Shown here: positions 46,073 to 56,394 of the stretch, piece by piece
How the letters are laid out: each line of letters starts with the position of its first letter
How positions within the stretch are numbered: position 1 is the first letter of the stretch
From: Moritella marina ATCC 15381
GTDB lineage: Bacteria; Pseudomonadota; Gammaproteobacteria; Enterobacterales; Moritellaceae
Reading direction: 5' to 3'
Assembly: GCF_008931805.1 (NCBI RefSeq)
Contig: NZ_CP044399.1
Span: 1,612,001 to 1,676,000, forward strand
DNA: 64,000 nucleotides
Notes under the pieces: model-generated
Told to the model about the DNA's origin: nothing
Databases searched by the model: none
Seen by the model: only the letters and a program-made list of their open reading frames with translations
Position numbers and translations under genes: made by a program

Positions 46073-48820
46073 TTAAGCAACTTTTGCGAGTCGATCTATT
46101 TTGTCCATAAGTAAATCCTTCTTAAACGGTTTCGGTACATAATCGTCCATACCAACATCAAAGCAACGTTGTATATCAGCGTCAAGTACACTCGCCGTCA
46201 ATGCTATGATCGGCGTTGGTGTTGTTGCAGATGACACCTCCCACTCTCGGATGTGTTCAGTTGCAGTAAAACCATCCATAATCGGCATCATACAATCCAT
46301 TAAGATTGCTTTATATTTGAATTCACCAGACGTCACTTTCGTGACAGCTTCCTCACCGTTGTTGGCGATGTGACTGTCGTAACCACACTGCTTAAGCAAG
46401 AGTGTCGCTACTTTTTGATTAATCAAATTATCTTCTACAATAAGTATCAGATTATTAATACTATTATCGGCACTGTTATCAATACTGCTGTCAATACCAG
46501 TATCGGTGCTATCACTCTCAACACTTACCTGTTTAGCCTTACCCTGTTCTAATAAAACGCCTGCTGCATTTTCTTTACCGCCGAAAGATTCAAGTTTATT
46601 AACCAGCGCGGCTTGAATTGTGTTTAATAGACGGTTACCAAGTAACGGTGTTGTCACTAAGCCATCAATACGATGGTCAAAATCATATTTCTCGTCTTTA
46701 TGAGACTGCACGACTACAAACGCATGCTTAAGCTTAAGTTTGTTTAAAAAATCGATTTCTTTTAACGTTAGTTGAATGCTTTTTTGACAGTAGATTATCA
46801 CTTGTTCTGCGTTTTCATCTAATACATTACCGGCTAAATGGTGAAGGAGATCCTGCATATACGCTATCGATACAACGTCCGTTATATCACTACGTAATAA
46901 TTCAGCTTGTATTTTCACACTTGAATCGATTTCATTTGTGATCACGATAATTTGAGTATTCGTTTCTACAAATTTCTGCGTTCTAATGTCTACAGCAATA
47001 TCAGCCTCAATCGTGAAGAAGAAATCACTCCCCTTACCTTTCCCTGAATTAATATCAATTTGTCCACCCATCAATTCAACTAATTGTGTGCTAATGGCTA
47101 GTCCTAAACCAGTACCACCAAATTCACGGGTAATTGTGCCGTCTTCTTGGGTAAAGGGTTCAAAAATTTTCTTTTGTTTATCTGCTTCAATACCAGTACC
47201 AGTATCAGCAACAGAAAAATACAACTCGGCGCGGTTATTAGCCAATTGTTTACACTTGAGTGTTAAACAAACCGCACCGCTATTCGTAAATTTAACAGCA
47301 TTAGACAGTAGATTCATTAACACTTGGCGCAATCGATGCTCATCAAGTAATAGATCATCAGGTAACTCAGCATCGATATTAACAACAAGGTCTAGGTGTT
47401 TGAATGCCGCACTCGGGATAACAATCGCGACGGTGTCGTAAACAACTTCGCGTAAATTACAATTATGATGTGAGATAGCTAAGTGGCCAGATTCAATTTT
47501 TGAAAAATCAAGAATGTCGTTAATTAATATTAGTAACGTTTGTGACGAATTTTCAATGATCGCGAGATAGTCTTGCTGGGTCGGTGTTAGTTTTGTGCTC
47601 GATAAAATATTGGACATACCGATGACACCATTGAGTGGCGTTCTAATTTCATGAGACATGTTGGCCAAGAATGAGCTTTTCGCCACATTGGCCTGTTCTG
47701 CTGACTCCTTAGCTTGAATAATATGCCTTTCATTAATGTAGCGCTCTTCAATGAGCTTATTAAGCATTTTTGCAAACGCACTAAATTCATCTTTGCCATC
47801 GATGCTTATTTTAAGGGAATAATCATGGCTGTTTTCAATACGCGTTAACGTGGTAATAATTTCTTTTAAATTACCAATAATCCGTTGTATTAACATCCAA
47901 CCTAAGTAAGACGCACAGAGTAATAATGCGGTAATAAAAATTGAAAAGGCCATCACATGCATTTTAGCTTCAGCAACCTTGGCTTTAATTTTGACTGATA
48001 AATTAGCCCCAACATTTGACACAACTTGGTTTATTAAGACCAAGCGTTTATCCAACGCTGATATGTCGTAATTATTTGTTGCTTTAAAGTGTCCGTTTTG
48101 AATCAAGCTGCGTAATGCATAACTGTCTGTGAATACTTGATCTGAAAATGTACTTTGCAATAGTGATATTTGGTTGTTGTCAGCACTAATGGAAATAAAG
48201 CGTTCGATAAAAAGCTGCTGTCTTTCGACGATTGGCTGTAATAGAGGCTTTATATCCAGGCCAATATCTCTGACGATTAAGTTGATGTACCAATTTTCTT
48301 CATTGGCCCAAAAGTAAAGCCATTGCAATTGATATAATACCTCAATATTACTTTCAATCTCATTATCCTTAATATCAAGGCTATTTTTTTCAAGAATAAA
48401 AAGTAACTGACTTGTTGAATCTGATATCCAGCTTGACCAATCATTGACATCAGCAGCAGCAATGTCAATAAACTCTTCCTCGACACCTTCAAGATCAGAT
48501 AATAAATCAACTGCAGCACCACTATCCTGCAGCGCTAGCGGGGCTAATTGCTTTAATCTATTCACCGATGCTGTGAATGCATTCAACTCATCTATCGGTG
48601 TAACGGCATCACTTGCTAACGCATTAACTCTCATATTGTGTAATAGCGCATTCAAATTTTGAGACTCGGTTAACAACTCCAATCGGTATTTTAATTTATC
48701 AAGTTGGTTTAATGTTGAAACAGACTCACTGACTCGATCGCCAATCAACAACGTGAGTAATAATAAAGGGCATAATAATAAAATGATTAGCCGTTTTTTG
48801 ATCGATACCGTATTTAGCAT
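46073..48820 (-). CDS. Hybrid sensor histidine kinase (BarA-like architecture)
   Basis: A 915-residue hybrid kinase. Transmembrane segments (about 10-28 and 288-310) bracket a helical periplasmic sensor region; HAMP follows. The phosphoacceptor is H390 in MSHEIRTPLNG; the ATPase domain has NLLSNAVKFT and GTGLGLAIS (about 500-610). A receiver-like region (about 620-745) lacks a clear acceptor, and the C-terminal receiver (about 790-910) has D842 in MDCMMPIMDG. There is no Hpt domain, so phosphate must go to a separate partner. A low-complexity DSSIDNSADNSIN linker precedes the last receiver. It diverges from the binding protein/porin pair at 48916. Confidence 0.93.
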   Translation of the reverse strand: MLNTVSIKKRLIILLLCPLLLLTLLIGDRVSESVSTLNQLDKLKYRLELLTESQNLNALLHNMRVNALASDAVTPIDELNAFTASVNRLKQLAPLALQDSGAAVDLLSDLEGVEEEFIDIAAADVNDWSSWISDSTSQLLFILEKNSLDIKDNEIESNIEVLYQLQWLYFWANEENWYINLIVRDIGLDIKPLLQPIVERQQLFIERFISISADNNQISLLQSTFSDQVFTDSYALRSLIQNGHFKATNNYDISALDKRLVLINQVVSNVGANLSVKIKAKVAEAKMHVMAFSIFITALLLCASYLGWMLIQRIIGNLKEIITTLTRIENSHDYSLKISIDGKDEFSAFAKMLNKLIEERYINERHIIQAKESAEQANVAKSSFLANMSHEIRTPLNGVIGMSNILSSTKLTPTQQDYLAIIENSSQTLLILINDILDFSKIESGHLAISHHNCNLREVVYDTVAIVIPSAAFKHLDLVVNIDAELPDDLLLDEHRLRQVLMNLLSNAVKFTNSGAVCLTLKCKQLANNRAELYFSVADTGTGIEADKQKKIFEPFTQEDGTITREFGGTGLGLAISTQLVELMGGQIDINSGKGKGSDFFFTIEADIAVDIRTQKFVETNTQIIVITNEIDSSVKIQAELLRSDITDVVSIAYMQDLLHHLAGNVLDENAEQVIIYCQKSIQLTLKEIDFLNKLKLKHAFVVVQSHKDEKYDFDHRIDGLVTTPLLGNRLLNTIQAALVNKLESFGGKENAAGVLLEQGKAKQVSVESDSTDTGIDSSIDNSADNSINNLILIVEDNLINQKVATLLLKQCGYDSHIANNGEEAVTKVTSGEFKYKAILMDCMMPIMDGFTATEHIREWEVSSATTPTPIIALTASVLDADIQRCFDVGMDDYVPKPFKKDLLMDKIDRLAKVA

Positions 48821-48915
48821 AAGATTATGACTTCCATGTAAAAATTTATTTGTTATTTACTCTTTTTCTGTCTAACTTGAATGATAGATAACAGAACTAA
48901 AATTAGCAGGTAAAC

Positions 48916-49395
48916 ATGTTTAAAGGATTAAACTTACGCAGTTTTTGCGTCACACTACTCATTATTTCGATCTCAGCACCGCTTTCTGCCAACGCAAAAG
49001 AAGAGATAACCGAAGATGAAGGTCGAAGTTTTGCTGTATTTTCATTAAATAACGACTTTCCTGAACTCAGTAAAAGTAAAGTAAGGATGATCTATAAAGG
49101 AAAAGTAAAACGAATTAATAAAAAAAATATTAATCTTGTTGATTTGACCGATGATGATAATGATAAAGCTGATTTTTACGATGGGTTACTGGGTAAATCG
49201 TTATCACAAATGAACGGCTACAGAGCAAGTTTAGCTTTTTCAGGTAAAGGTAATTTACCAACAACCATATCTGATAATGATATTGCGTCCATTCTCGATT
49301 GGTTAGAAGCAAACCCTAATGGCATTGCTTACGCCACCATCAAGTCATTACCAGAAGATGTTAATGTTTTATTCGTTTTAGAACCGGAGGAATAA
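48916..49395 (+). CDS. Small periplasmic phosphate-binding-like (PstS-type) protein
   Basis: A 159-residue protein with a signal peptide (about 1-27, cut after ANA). The body, with LSKSKVRMIYKGKVKRI, FYDGLLGKSLSQMNGYRASLAFSGKGNLP, and ASILDWLEANPNGIAYA, is like the shortened PstS/SBP-type proteins that occur beside porins and sensor kinases in marine gammaproteobacteria. It is too short to be a complete two-lobe transporter binding protein, so a sensing or accessory role is likely. It ends three bases before the porin start and forms an operon with it. Confidence 0.75.
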   Translation: MFKGLNLRSFCVTLLIISISAPLSANAKEEITEDEGRSFAVFSLNNDFPELSKSKVRMIYKGKVKRINKKNINLVDLTDDDNDKADFYDGLLGKSLSQMNGYRASLAFSGKGNLPTTISDNDIASILDWLEANPNGIAYATIKSLPEDVNVLFVLEPEE

Positions 49396-49398
49396 AGC

Positions 49399-50454
49399 AT
49401 GAATATATCTACATATTGCTTTACGGCAACAGCACTTACACTTACAACTTTCGCAGCGAATGCAAAAATCAACGTAACTGACGATATTTCATTAAGTGGA
49501 TTTGGCTCTACGTCAATCACACAATCTGATAATGCAACCCCCTTGTATGTAAACAGAGAGATCACTGACGATACTTGCTACGATTGTGATACAACATTTG
49601 GTTTACAAGGTGATATTCGTTTTAACGATAGCTTTAATGCATCGGTTCAAATCGTCAAGCGCCCGCAGGATGAATGGTCATCACCAGAATTAGAATGGGC
49701 TTATCTTGGCTATAATGTTTCAGACTTTAATTTAAAAGTAGGTCGACTACGATTACCGCTATTTCTCAGTTCCGAATACTATTATGTCGGACAAGCTTAT
49801 ACATCAGCACGTCCCCCACAGGAAGTATATAATTCTATTTTAGGCATTACATCTTATGATGGTATTTCAGGAACATGGGATATTGAAATAAATGATGAAA
49901 GTTACTTAACATTGACACCTTATGTAGGCGTTGAAAGTAAGGGCGAAGTTAATATTCGCACCACTAATTATGATTTTGATATTGAAAAAACATTCGGTTT
50001 CCACAGTGAGGTAAGTGGCTTTGATTATCGAGTCATGTTTAATTACGCTCACTTTAAATATGCTGTAGATGTAACCTTACCAGGTATACCAACTCAGCAA
50101 TATCCTGCTGACAACATCAATATTTATACAGTAGGTCTTGAGAAATCATGGGATAAATTGATGTTAACAACAGAAGTCTTAGTCGATACCATGCATTTCA
50201 ATTGGTATTCCAGCTTAGCGTATAATATGGATAAGTTTACGCCTTATGTGACCTATGCAGAGTCACATCATAATCAAAAAAATAACTCATTATTATTCGG
50301 TGTACGTTATGATTTAACAACGACAATATCGCTAAACGCGGAATGGAAATATACCGATGCAAATTCGGGGGATAACGGCGAGTTAATTGCAGATCCTGTC
50401 GATGGCGATCTGGATGCACAACTATATACGGTGATGGTTAATTTTATCTTCTAA
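49399..50454 (+). CDS. Outer-membrane porin
   Basis: A 351-residue protein with a signal peptide (about 1-22), alternating beta-strand pattern and a terminal phenylalanine (MVNFIF), as needed for insertion of an outer-membrane barrel by the Bam complex. WAYLGYNVSDFNLKVGRLRLP and the aromatic girdle-like ends support a porin of about 16 strands. A Cys pair (TCYDCD, about 57-60) is unusual for a porin. The substrate is unknown. It is co-transcribed with the preceding binding-like protein. Confidence 0.85.
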   Translation: MNISTYCFTATALTLTTFAANAKINVTDDISLSGFGSTSITQSDNATPLYVNREITDDTCYDCDTTFGLQGDIRFNDSFNASVQIVKRPQDEWSSPELEWAYLGYNVSDFNLKVGRLRLPLFLSSEYYYVGQAYTSARPPQEVYNSILGITSYDGISGTWDIEINDESYLTLTPYVGVESKGEVNIRTTNYDFDIEKTFGFHSEVSGFDYRVMFNYAHFKYAVDVTLPGIPTQQYPADNINIYTVGLEKSWDKLMLTTEVLVDTMHFNWYSSLAYNMDKFTPYVTYAESHHNQKNNSLLFGVRYDLTTTISLNAEWKYTDANSGDNGELIADPVDGDLDAQLYTVMVNFIF

Positions 50455-50477
50455 ATTATTTATTTCATCTTTTTTAG

Positions 50478-50520
50478 ACAAAAAAACCACGTGGTGATGG
50501 CTAAACATACCCACGTGGCT
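50478..50520 (-). terminator. Terminator after the conserved hypothetical at 50553
   Basis: Two CCACGTGG arms (50487-50494 and 50511-50518) pair and are followed on the minus strand by TTTTTTT. It may also act for the convergent porin operon. Confidence 0.8.
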
Positions 50521-50552
50521 AATTCAAAATTTGAGTTATCAATACAACAAAT

Positions 50553-51209
50553 TTAGGACTGACTCTCGACGATATCAGCGATAATTTGCGTTCGTTCAGC
50601 GGCTGTCATGGTCAAATATAAACGACTAATACGCACTGAGTAGCCGAATTTATCTTTACCTAATTGTTTAACAAGTTCAGGTAGCAAGACAGTATCAAGA
50701 TGGAATGTTTTAATGTAATGTTCAATCGCGTGCTCGACACTCACAAATTCGGTACCATCAAAACTAAATCCACCAGCGTCATCATCTGGATCAAGAGGAA
50801 TACCATCGAGACATAAAGGCCAGCCGATATAGTTAACCCTTGCTTGAACCATGGTATACATCATCCATGCACTGCGTTTAAACCCTTCAAATGCAGCACC
50901 TTCGAACTCAGAATCTTGCAGTTCTTGCTCTGTCCAATTAGATCCGATACTTAACGCTTTTTGGTATTTACGCGTTAAAGCCGCTTTAACAACGTTGCGA
51001 TATTGATAAATAGACTGGCAACGCGCTTTCTTAACCACAGATAAACACTCGTCACACGCAGGCACAGACAATGGTGCATGCGGCGCTTTATGCATATCGT
51101 CTATCAAAAACGGGATGTTAACGTTTAAGTGCGATGGTTCGCCACAAAACAAGCATGTATAGCGAACATCAAACGGGATATCGATTGCAGGATAATTGTC
51201 AGCAGACAT
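50553..51209 (-). CDS. Conserved-looking hypothetical with paired Cys-x2-Cys motifs
   Basis: A 218-residue soluble protein I do not recognise. CLFC (about residues 19-22) and CDEC (about 52-55) could bind one zinc ion; the rest is helical and acidic (GIPLDPDDDAGG). No signal peptide. It lies nine bases after the rluF stop, so the two are probably co-transcribed, which hints at an RNA- or ribosome-related role, though nothing in the sequence proves it. Confidence 0.8.
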   Translation of the reverse strand: MSADNYPAIDIPFDVRYTCLFCGEPSHLNVNIPFLIDDMHKAPHAPLSVPACDECLSVVKKARCQSIYQYRNVVKAALTRKYQKALSIGSNWTEQELQDSEFEGAAFEGFKRSAWMMYTMVQARVNYIGWPLCLDGIPLDPDDDAGGFSFDGTEFVSVEHAIEHYIKTFHLDTVLLPELVKQLGKDKFGYSVRISRLYLTMTAAERTQIIADIVESQS

Positions 51210-51218
51210 GATATTCAG

Positions 51219-52424
51219 TTACTTCTTTTTCAACGTTAAAGTACCTTTAACACGTGGCGCTGCTGGTTCCGACTTAGCATTCGCAAGCTTTGCTTTTTCA
51301 CGGTCGGCGATAATACTAAAACGCGTCGCTGGTTTTTTATGACTTTTACGCTTTTGAGCTGATTCGAAACGCGCTCTTGAAGCGATTTGCTCATCCGAAA
51401 AAGACGCGGAGTTATCTTCTACAACGTGATTTGATTCTTCAATCACACTGGCATTCGCTTTTGCGTTTTCAGTCCAAAAATTAGTTGTTGAATCATCCTG
51501 CTCATCAACGCTAGTACTTGCCTCTTGCTGGTTATCAGACCAAAAGTCTGTCGCTGGGGCATCACTTTCAACTTGTCCAGGTGTTGCTGCGTAATCACCA
51601 TAACCAAAGCGTTTCTGGCGTGCTGCACTATTCACACCACGTTTCGAGTGCTGACTTTTTGTTTTCGGTTTTTCTTGGCCATAGTCTGACGCTTCTTCAG
51701 TACTGCTAGAGCTTTCAACCATGCTGTTTATTTCAGCCATTTCTTTATCAGTAAGTAAACGCCAGTCACCGGTTTTTAAACCTTGCATATCAATATTCAT
51801 GATACGTGTACGCGTTAGTGATTTAACTTGGAATCCAAAATGTTCACACATGCGACGGATCTGTTGGTTAAGACCTTGCGTTAAAATGATCTTAAATTCA
51901 AAGCGACCTTCACGCGTTACTTTACACGGTTTAGTCACTGTATCGAGGATCGGTACACCGCGAGCCATGTCTTTTAAGAATCGGTCAGTCACTGTGCTAT
52001 CAACTTTAACCATGTATTCTTTTTCGTGCGCGTTACCAGCACGTAATATCTTATTTACGATATCACCGTCGTTGGTTAAAAAGATAAGACCTTCTGAAGG
52101 CTTATCAAGTCGACCAATTGGGAATATTCGCGTGTTGTAATCAATCAGATCAATTACATTACCTTGTATGTGACGTTCTGTTGTACACGTAATGCCTGCT
52201 GGTTTGTTTAAAGCAATATAAATGCGCTTTTGCTTTTCTTTAACAGGCTTACCGTTTACAGATACCACATCATCATCTGACACTTTAGTGCCCATTTCTG
52301 GAATTTTACCATTAATGGTTACGCGACCTTGTTCAATCAAGCGGTCAGCCTCACGGCGAGAACAGTAACCCGTGTCACTGATGTATTTATTAAGTCGTGT
52401 TAGTTTGATGTCTTGTTGTGTCAT
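51219..52424 (-). CDS. rluF: 23S rRNA pseudouridine(2604) synthase RluF
   Basis: A 401-residue RsuA-family pseudouridine synthase. It has the S4 RNA-binding domain (about 8-70, LNKYISDTGYCSRREADRLIEQG), the catalytic motif GRLDKPSEGL (Asp near 102), LRAGNAHEKEY and GLNQQIRRMCEHFG. It modifies U2604 of 23S rRNA, as in E. coli. The catalytic core ends near residue 240 and is followed by a 160-residue, low-complexity, Ser/Thr/Asp-rich then basic tail that is much longer than in E. coli (290 residues) and may bind RNA. It is followed closely by the zinc-motif hypothetical. Confidence 0.95.
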   Translation of the reverse strand: MTQQDIKLTRLNKYISDTGYCSRREADRLIEQGRVTINGKIPEMGTKVSDDDVVSVNGKPVKEKQKRIYIALNKPAGITCTTERHIQGNVIDLIDYNTRIFPIGRLDKPSEGLIFLTNDGDIVNKILRAGNAHEKEYMVKVDSTVTDRFLKDMARGVPILDTVTKPCKVTREGRFEFKIILTQGLNQQIRRMCEHFGFQVKSLTRTRIMNIDMQGLKTGDWRLLTDKEMAEINSMVESSSSTEEASDYGQEKPKTKSQHSKRGVNSAARQKRFGYGDYAATPGQVESDAPATDFWSDNQQEASTSVDEQDDSTTNFWTENAKANASVIEESNHVVEDNSASFSDEQIASRARFESAQKRKSHKKPATRFSIIADREKAKLANAKSEPAAPRVKGTLTLKKK

Positions 52425-52686
52425 GATAATTTATACTAATATTAAAGGAATTTGGAACTGCGTTAAGGTTTTGAGAATTTGAACTTCAGAAAGACCGCAA
52501 TTAAGTGGCCGAAGTATAACAGAAGGCATTATTATCAAGCAATATTAGTGCATATATTTAACCGTTGAAGTAATTAATATTAATTCACCCGCAAATATTG
52601 GGTTTTTTTCACGCTTCGTGGTACATTGCCCACATTATTGGGTGAACTATAATAACCCTCATTATTTCAAGACAGAGCAAAGAATT

Positions 52687-53535
52687 ATGGCAGAATTAGG
52701 TAAGTTAAATACCTTAGAAATTATCAAAGAAACTGGATCAGGTTTCTACCTGGACGGCGGTGTATTAGGCGAAATTCTATTACCTTTTACAAACTCACCA
52801 TTGGATATAGATATCGGTGATGAGCTTGAGGTATTTATCTACCTTGATTCAGAAGATCGTATCATTGCAACAACGCAAAAAGTACTTGGTGCGGTTGGCG
52901 AATTCGTCATGCTAAAAGTTAAACAAGTAAACAACGTTGGTGCATTCCTTGATTGGGGTTTAGATAAGGACTTGTTAGTACCTTATAGCGAACAACGTAC
53001 TCCACTACAAGTTGGTCGTGAATACCTTGTTGCTATCTATTTAGATCGAATCCACGGTCGTATTACAGCAACAACAAAACTTGATCGCCATGTAGACAAT
53101 GTACCTGCACGTTACAAGATCCACGAAGAAGTTGAAATCACGCCAGTTGATCCAACAGAGCTTGGTTACAAAGTGATCGTAAACAATACCCATTGGGGTG
53201 TTGTTTATAAAAACGAAATGTTTAAGAAATTAAACCGTGGTGAAAAACAAAAAGCATATATCCAAAAAGTACGTGAAGACGGCAAAATTGATATCCTGCT
53301 TAACGAACCTGGTCACGGTAAAGTATCAGACTTTAGCCAAGTGTTATTATCAGAGCTAAATAAACACGGTGGTTTTATGCCGGTGACTGATAAAACAGAT
53401 CCTGAAACAATCTCACGCTTATTTGGTGTTAGTAAGAAGACATTCAAAAGCGCAGTTGGTCAATTATTCAAGAAAGGTATCATTGATATTGTTAAGACGG
53501 GTAACGTTGGCTTACAAGTTAAAGACACTGAATAA
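52687..53535 (+). CDS. CvfB-family S1-domain RNA-binding protein
   Basis: A 282-residue protein from the ATG at 52687 (an upstream ATG at 52618 adds a segment that does not fit the family). It contains repeated S1-like RNA-binding beta-barrels (about 1-65, 70-135, 140-215; e.g. VKQVNNVGAFLDWGLDKDLLVP) and a C-terminal winged helix (about 225-280, FGVSKKTFKSAVGQLFKKGII). This is the domain order of CvfB/YitL, which bind RNA and affect expression broadly in staphylococci. The role in gammaproteobacteria is unclear. Monocistronic with a strong terminator. Confidence 0.92.
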   Translation: MAELGKLNTLEIIKETGSGFYLDGGVLGEILLPFTNSPLDIDIGDELEVFIYLDSEDRIIATTQKVLGAVGEFVMLKVKQVNNVGAFLDWGLDKDLLVPYSEQRTPLQVGREYLVAIYLDRIHGRITATTKLDRHVDNVPARYKIHEEVEITPVDPTELGYKVIVNNTHWGVVYKNEMFKKLNRGEKQKAYIQKVREDGKIDILLNEPGHGKVSDFSQVLLSELNKHGGFMPVTDKTDPETISRLFGVSKKTFKSAVGQLFKKGIIDIVKTGNVGLQVKDTE

Positions 53536-53560
53536 CCTTAACTATACAACCTGATGAAAT

Positions 53561-53590
53561 AAAAATGGAAGCCAATTGGCTTCCATTTTT
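53561..53590. terminator. Bidirectional terminator, perfect 30-base palindrome
   Basis: Perfect palindrome 53561-53590 with A- and T-runs at its ends (AAAAATGGAAGCC/GGCTTCCATTTTT about AATT). It serves the S1-domain gene and the convergent hypothetical gene. Confidence 0.93.
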
Positions 53591-53621
53591 CGTTTAAGTC
53601 GTTACGATACGAATCGAAGTA

Positions 53622-53987
53622 TCAGTGTACTATTTGCGATATAGCGACGTTGGCTTGCTTGTCCATTTCTGCAGAACCTAAAATCATAATCAGCTCATCA
53701 TCAGAATACGCCGATAAATCATTCGCTTGTTCTATAATGTCTTCCATAACGGGGTTCAACTCACCATTATGAACTCGGTGCCATTGATAAAAACTAATCA
53801 GTAAAACTTGTAATACATAACCTTCATCTAATAAGGCTATATCGATACCACTTTCTAATGCCACAGCTTCCAATGTTTCAATATCAAAGGAAATACTACC
53901 GTCATCATCAAGTTCTAGTCCTAATGAATCAAAATTAATCCCATCAGGGATACTAATTTCGACTCTAGTTAATGCGGATATATCCAT
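53622..53987 (-). CDS. Acidic hypothetical protein
   Basis: A 121-residue protein from the ATG at 53987, chosen because AGAGGG lies seven bases upstream. It is strongly acidic (ISIPDGINFDSLGLELDDDGSISFDIETLE), predicted mixed alpha/beta, with no signal peptide, cysteines or membrane segments. I do not recognise a family. It follows clpA in the same direction, about 80 bases away, possibly in the same transcript. Confidence 0.7.
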   Translation of the reverse strand: MDISALTRVEISIPDGINFDSLGLELDDDGSISFDIETLEAVALESGIDIALLDEGYVLQVLLISFYQWHRVHNGELNPVMEDIIEQANDLSAYSDDELIMILGSAEMDKQANVAISQIVH

Positions 53988-54069
53988 ATTGCATTCCCTC
54001 TTTAAGTCAAGCATAGGTACAAAGTAACACTAATTCGAAAAAAAACAAGCTTATACCGTATACAACAAA

Positions 54070-56346
54070 TTATGTTTCTGTTGTTGCTGTAACCTTAACA
54101 TCTGTAAAGGTAAAAGCTAATTCATCGTCTTTCAACTGAATGTCAACCGCGCCGCCATTTGACAATTTACCAAACAATATTTCATTCGCTAAGTTACGCT
54201 TGATTTTATCCTGAATAACACGCGCCATTGGTCGTGCCCCCATGGTCTTGTCATAACCCTTATTCGCTAACCATTTTCGAGCATCGTTTGACACATTCAA
54301 TGCGACTTGTTTATCATCTAATTGGGCTTCTAATTCAACTAAGAACTTATCAACCACCATATGAATCACATCCATATCTAAATGATTAAACCAAATGATA
54401 TTATCTAAACGGTTACGGAATTCAGGCGCAAATAACTTATTCACTTCGCCAAGCGCATCACTATTATTGTCTTGCTCTTTAAAACCAATAGACTGACGTA
54501 CTGTTTCTGTTGCACCCGCATTTGTCGTCATCACAAGGATAATATTACGGAAATCAGCTTTACGACCATTATTATCGGTTAACGTACCGTTATCCATCAC
54601 TTGCAACAGCAAGTTAAACACATCAGGATGGGCTTTTTCGATTTCATCTAGAAGCACAACAGCATGTGGTTGCTTAATAACAGCATCAGTTAATAAACCA
54701 CCTTGATCATAACCAACATAACCAGGAGGAGCACCGATTAAACGTGATACGGTATGACGTTCCATATACTCCGACATATCAAAGCGGATCAGATCAACAC
54801 CCATAATTTTGGCTAAACGCTGAGTTACCTCTGTTTTACCAACACCAGTAGGTCCTGCAAATAAGAACGAACCTATTGGTTTACTTTCAGCACCTAGGCC
54901 TGAACGTGATAAACGGATCGCATCAGTCAATACTTCAATCGCAGGGTCTTGACCAAACACAACCATTTTCAGATTACGCTCTAAGTTCTTAAGGACATCT
55001 CGATCATTCGAAGAGACTGATTTTTCTGGTATACGCGCCATCTTCGCCACAATCGATTCGATCTCACTAATACCAATCGTTTTCTTACGCTTATTAACAG
55101 GTAGTAAGCGCTGTTTAGCACCCGCTTCATCCATTACATCAATTGCTTTATCAGGTAGTTGACGTTCATTAATGTATTTTGCAGATAATTCAGTCGCGGC
55201 ACGAAGTGCTTTCGCGGTATAACGAACATCATGATGCTCTTCGTAACGAGATTTAAGTCCTTGTAGGATCTTAACTGTGTCGTCGATAGAAGGTTCTATT
55301 ACGTCCACTTTTTGGAAACGTCGGGCAAGGGCGCTGTCTTTCTCAAAAATTTGGCTGTATTCAGAATATGTTGTTGAACCGATACAACGTAGCGTACCGT
55401 TACTAAGTAGCGGCTTGATTAAGTTCGCAGCATCAAGTTGTCCACCAGACGCAGCACCAGCTCCGATGATAGTGTGTATTTCATCAATAAATAAAATAGC
55501 ATCATCATGTTTCTGTAGCTGTTTCAATAACGATTTAAAACGTTTTTCAAAATCGCCACGGTATTTAGTACCAGCAAGCAACGCACCAAGATCAAGTGAA
55601 AATACCTGCGTATTTTTCATTACATCTGGCACTTCTTCATGCACAATTCTGTACGCAAGACCTTCCGCAATCGCTGTTTTACCAACACCTGCTTCACCAA
55701 CCAATAATGGATTATTTTTACGACGTCGACACAAAATTTGAATAGTACGGTTTAGTTCTTCTTCACGTCCAATTAATGGGTCAATACGTCCCTCAACAAC
55801 TGACTTATTCAAATTGGTTGAGAAATTTTCTAATTTTGTTGATTGATCTTCGCTGTCATTAGTTGCTTGTTCTGAAGCATCTTGATTGTCTTCAACATGC
55901 GGTTCTTCATCATTTTTGCGAATACCGTGTGAGATAAAATTAATCACATCAAGACGACTCATGCCTGATTTTTTTAAAATATAGGCCGCTTGGGACTCTT
56001 GCTCACTGAAAATAGCAACAAGTACATTGGCCCCTGTTACTTCGTTATTACCTGACGATTGCACATGAAACACTGCGCGTTGCAAAACGCGTTGGAAACC
56101 AAGTGTAGGCTGCGTCTCTCGATCTTCGTCAGATTCAGGTAAAATAGGTGTCGTTTGTTCTAAAAAGAGGAGTAGTTCATCACGAATAGCGTCTATATCA
56201 CCAGAGCAGCCTTTAATTGCTTCGCTGGCAGACTTGTTACTTAGTAGTGAAACCAGTAGATGTTCGACCGTCATGAACTCATGACGATTTTCACGTGCAG
56301 TTTTAAACGCTTCATTCAGCGTAATTTCTAGATCTTTGCTTAACAT
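54070..56346 (-). CDS. clpA: ClpA, AAA+ unfoldase of the ClpAP protease
   Basis: From the ATG at 56346 the protein has 758 residues, as in E. coli; an ATG two codons earlier is directly against the ribosome site. It has a Clp N-domain (about 1-145), first AAA+ module ([16 protein letters not shown]), and second AAA+ module ([17 protein letters not shown]). The IGF tripeptide (QSIGFKEQ, about 615) is the ClpP-binding loop. It unfolds substrates and feeds them to ClpP. It is 48 bases after clpS, in an operon. Confidence 0.98.
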   Translation of the reverse strand: MLSKDLEITLNEAFKTARENRHEFMTVEHLLVSLLSNKSASEAIKGCSGDIDAIRDELLLFLEQTTPILPESDEDRETQPTLGFQRVLQRAVFHVQSSGNNEVTGANVLVAIFSEQESQAAYILKKSGMSRLDVINFISHGIRKNDEEPHVEDNQDASEQATNDSEDQSTKLENFSTNLNKSVVEGRIDPLIGREEELNRTIQILCRRRKNNPLLVGEAGVGKTAIAEGLAYRIVHEEVPDVMKNTQVFSLDLGALLAGTKYRGDFEKRFKSLLKQLQKHDDAILFIDEIHTIIGAGAASGGQLDAANLIKPLLSNGTLRCIGSTTYSEYSQIFEKDSALARRFQKVDVIEPSIDDTVKILQGLKSRYEEHHDVRYTAKALRAATELSAKYINERQLPDKAIDVMDEAGAKQRLLPVNKRKKTIGISEIESIVAKMARIPEKSVSSNDRDVLKNLERNLKMVVFGQDPAIEVLTDAIRLSRSGLGAESKPIGSFLFAGPTGVGKTEVTQRLAKIMGVDLIRFDMSEYMERHTVSRLIGAPPGYVGYDQGGLLTDAVIKQPHAVVLLDEIEKAHPDVFNLLLQVMDNGTLTDNNGRKADFRNIILVMTTNAGATETVRQSIGFKEQDNNSDALGEVNKLFAPEFRNRLDNIIWFNHLDMDVIHMVVDKFLVELEAQLDDKQVALNVSNDARKWLANKGYDKTMGARPMARVIQDKIKRNLANEILFGKLSNGGAVDIQLKDDELAFTFTDVKVTATTET

Positions 56347-56394
56347 AGGCATCTCCCTATAACTACGTGTTGCGTAACATTGCCATCATTACGC

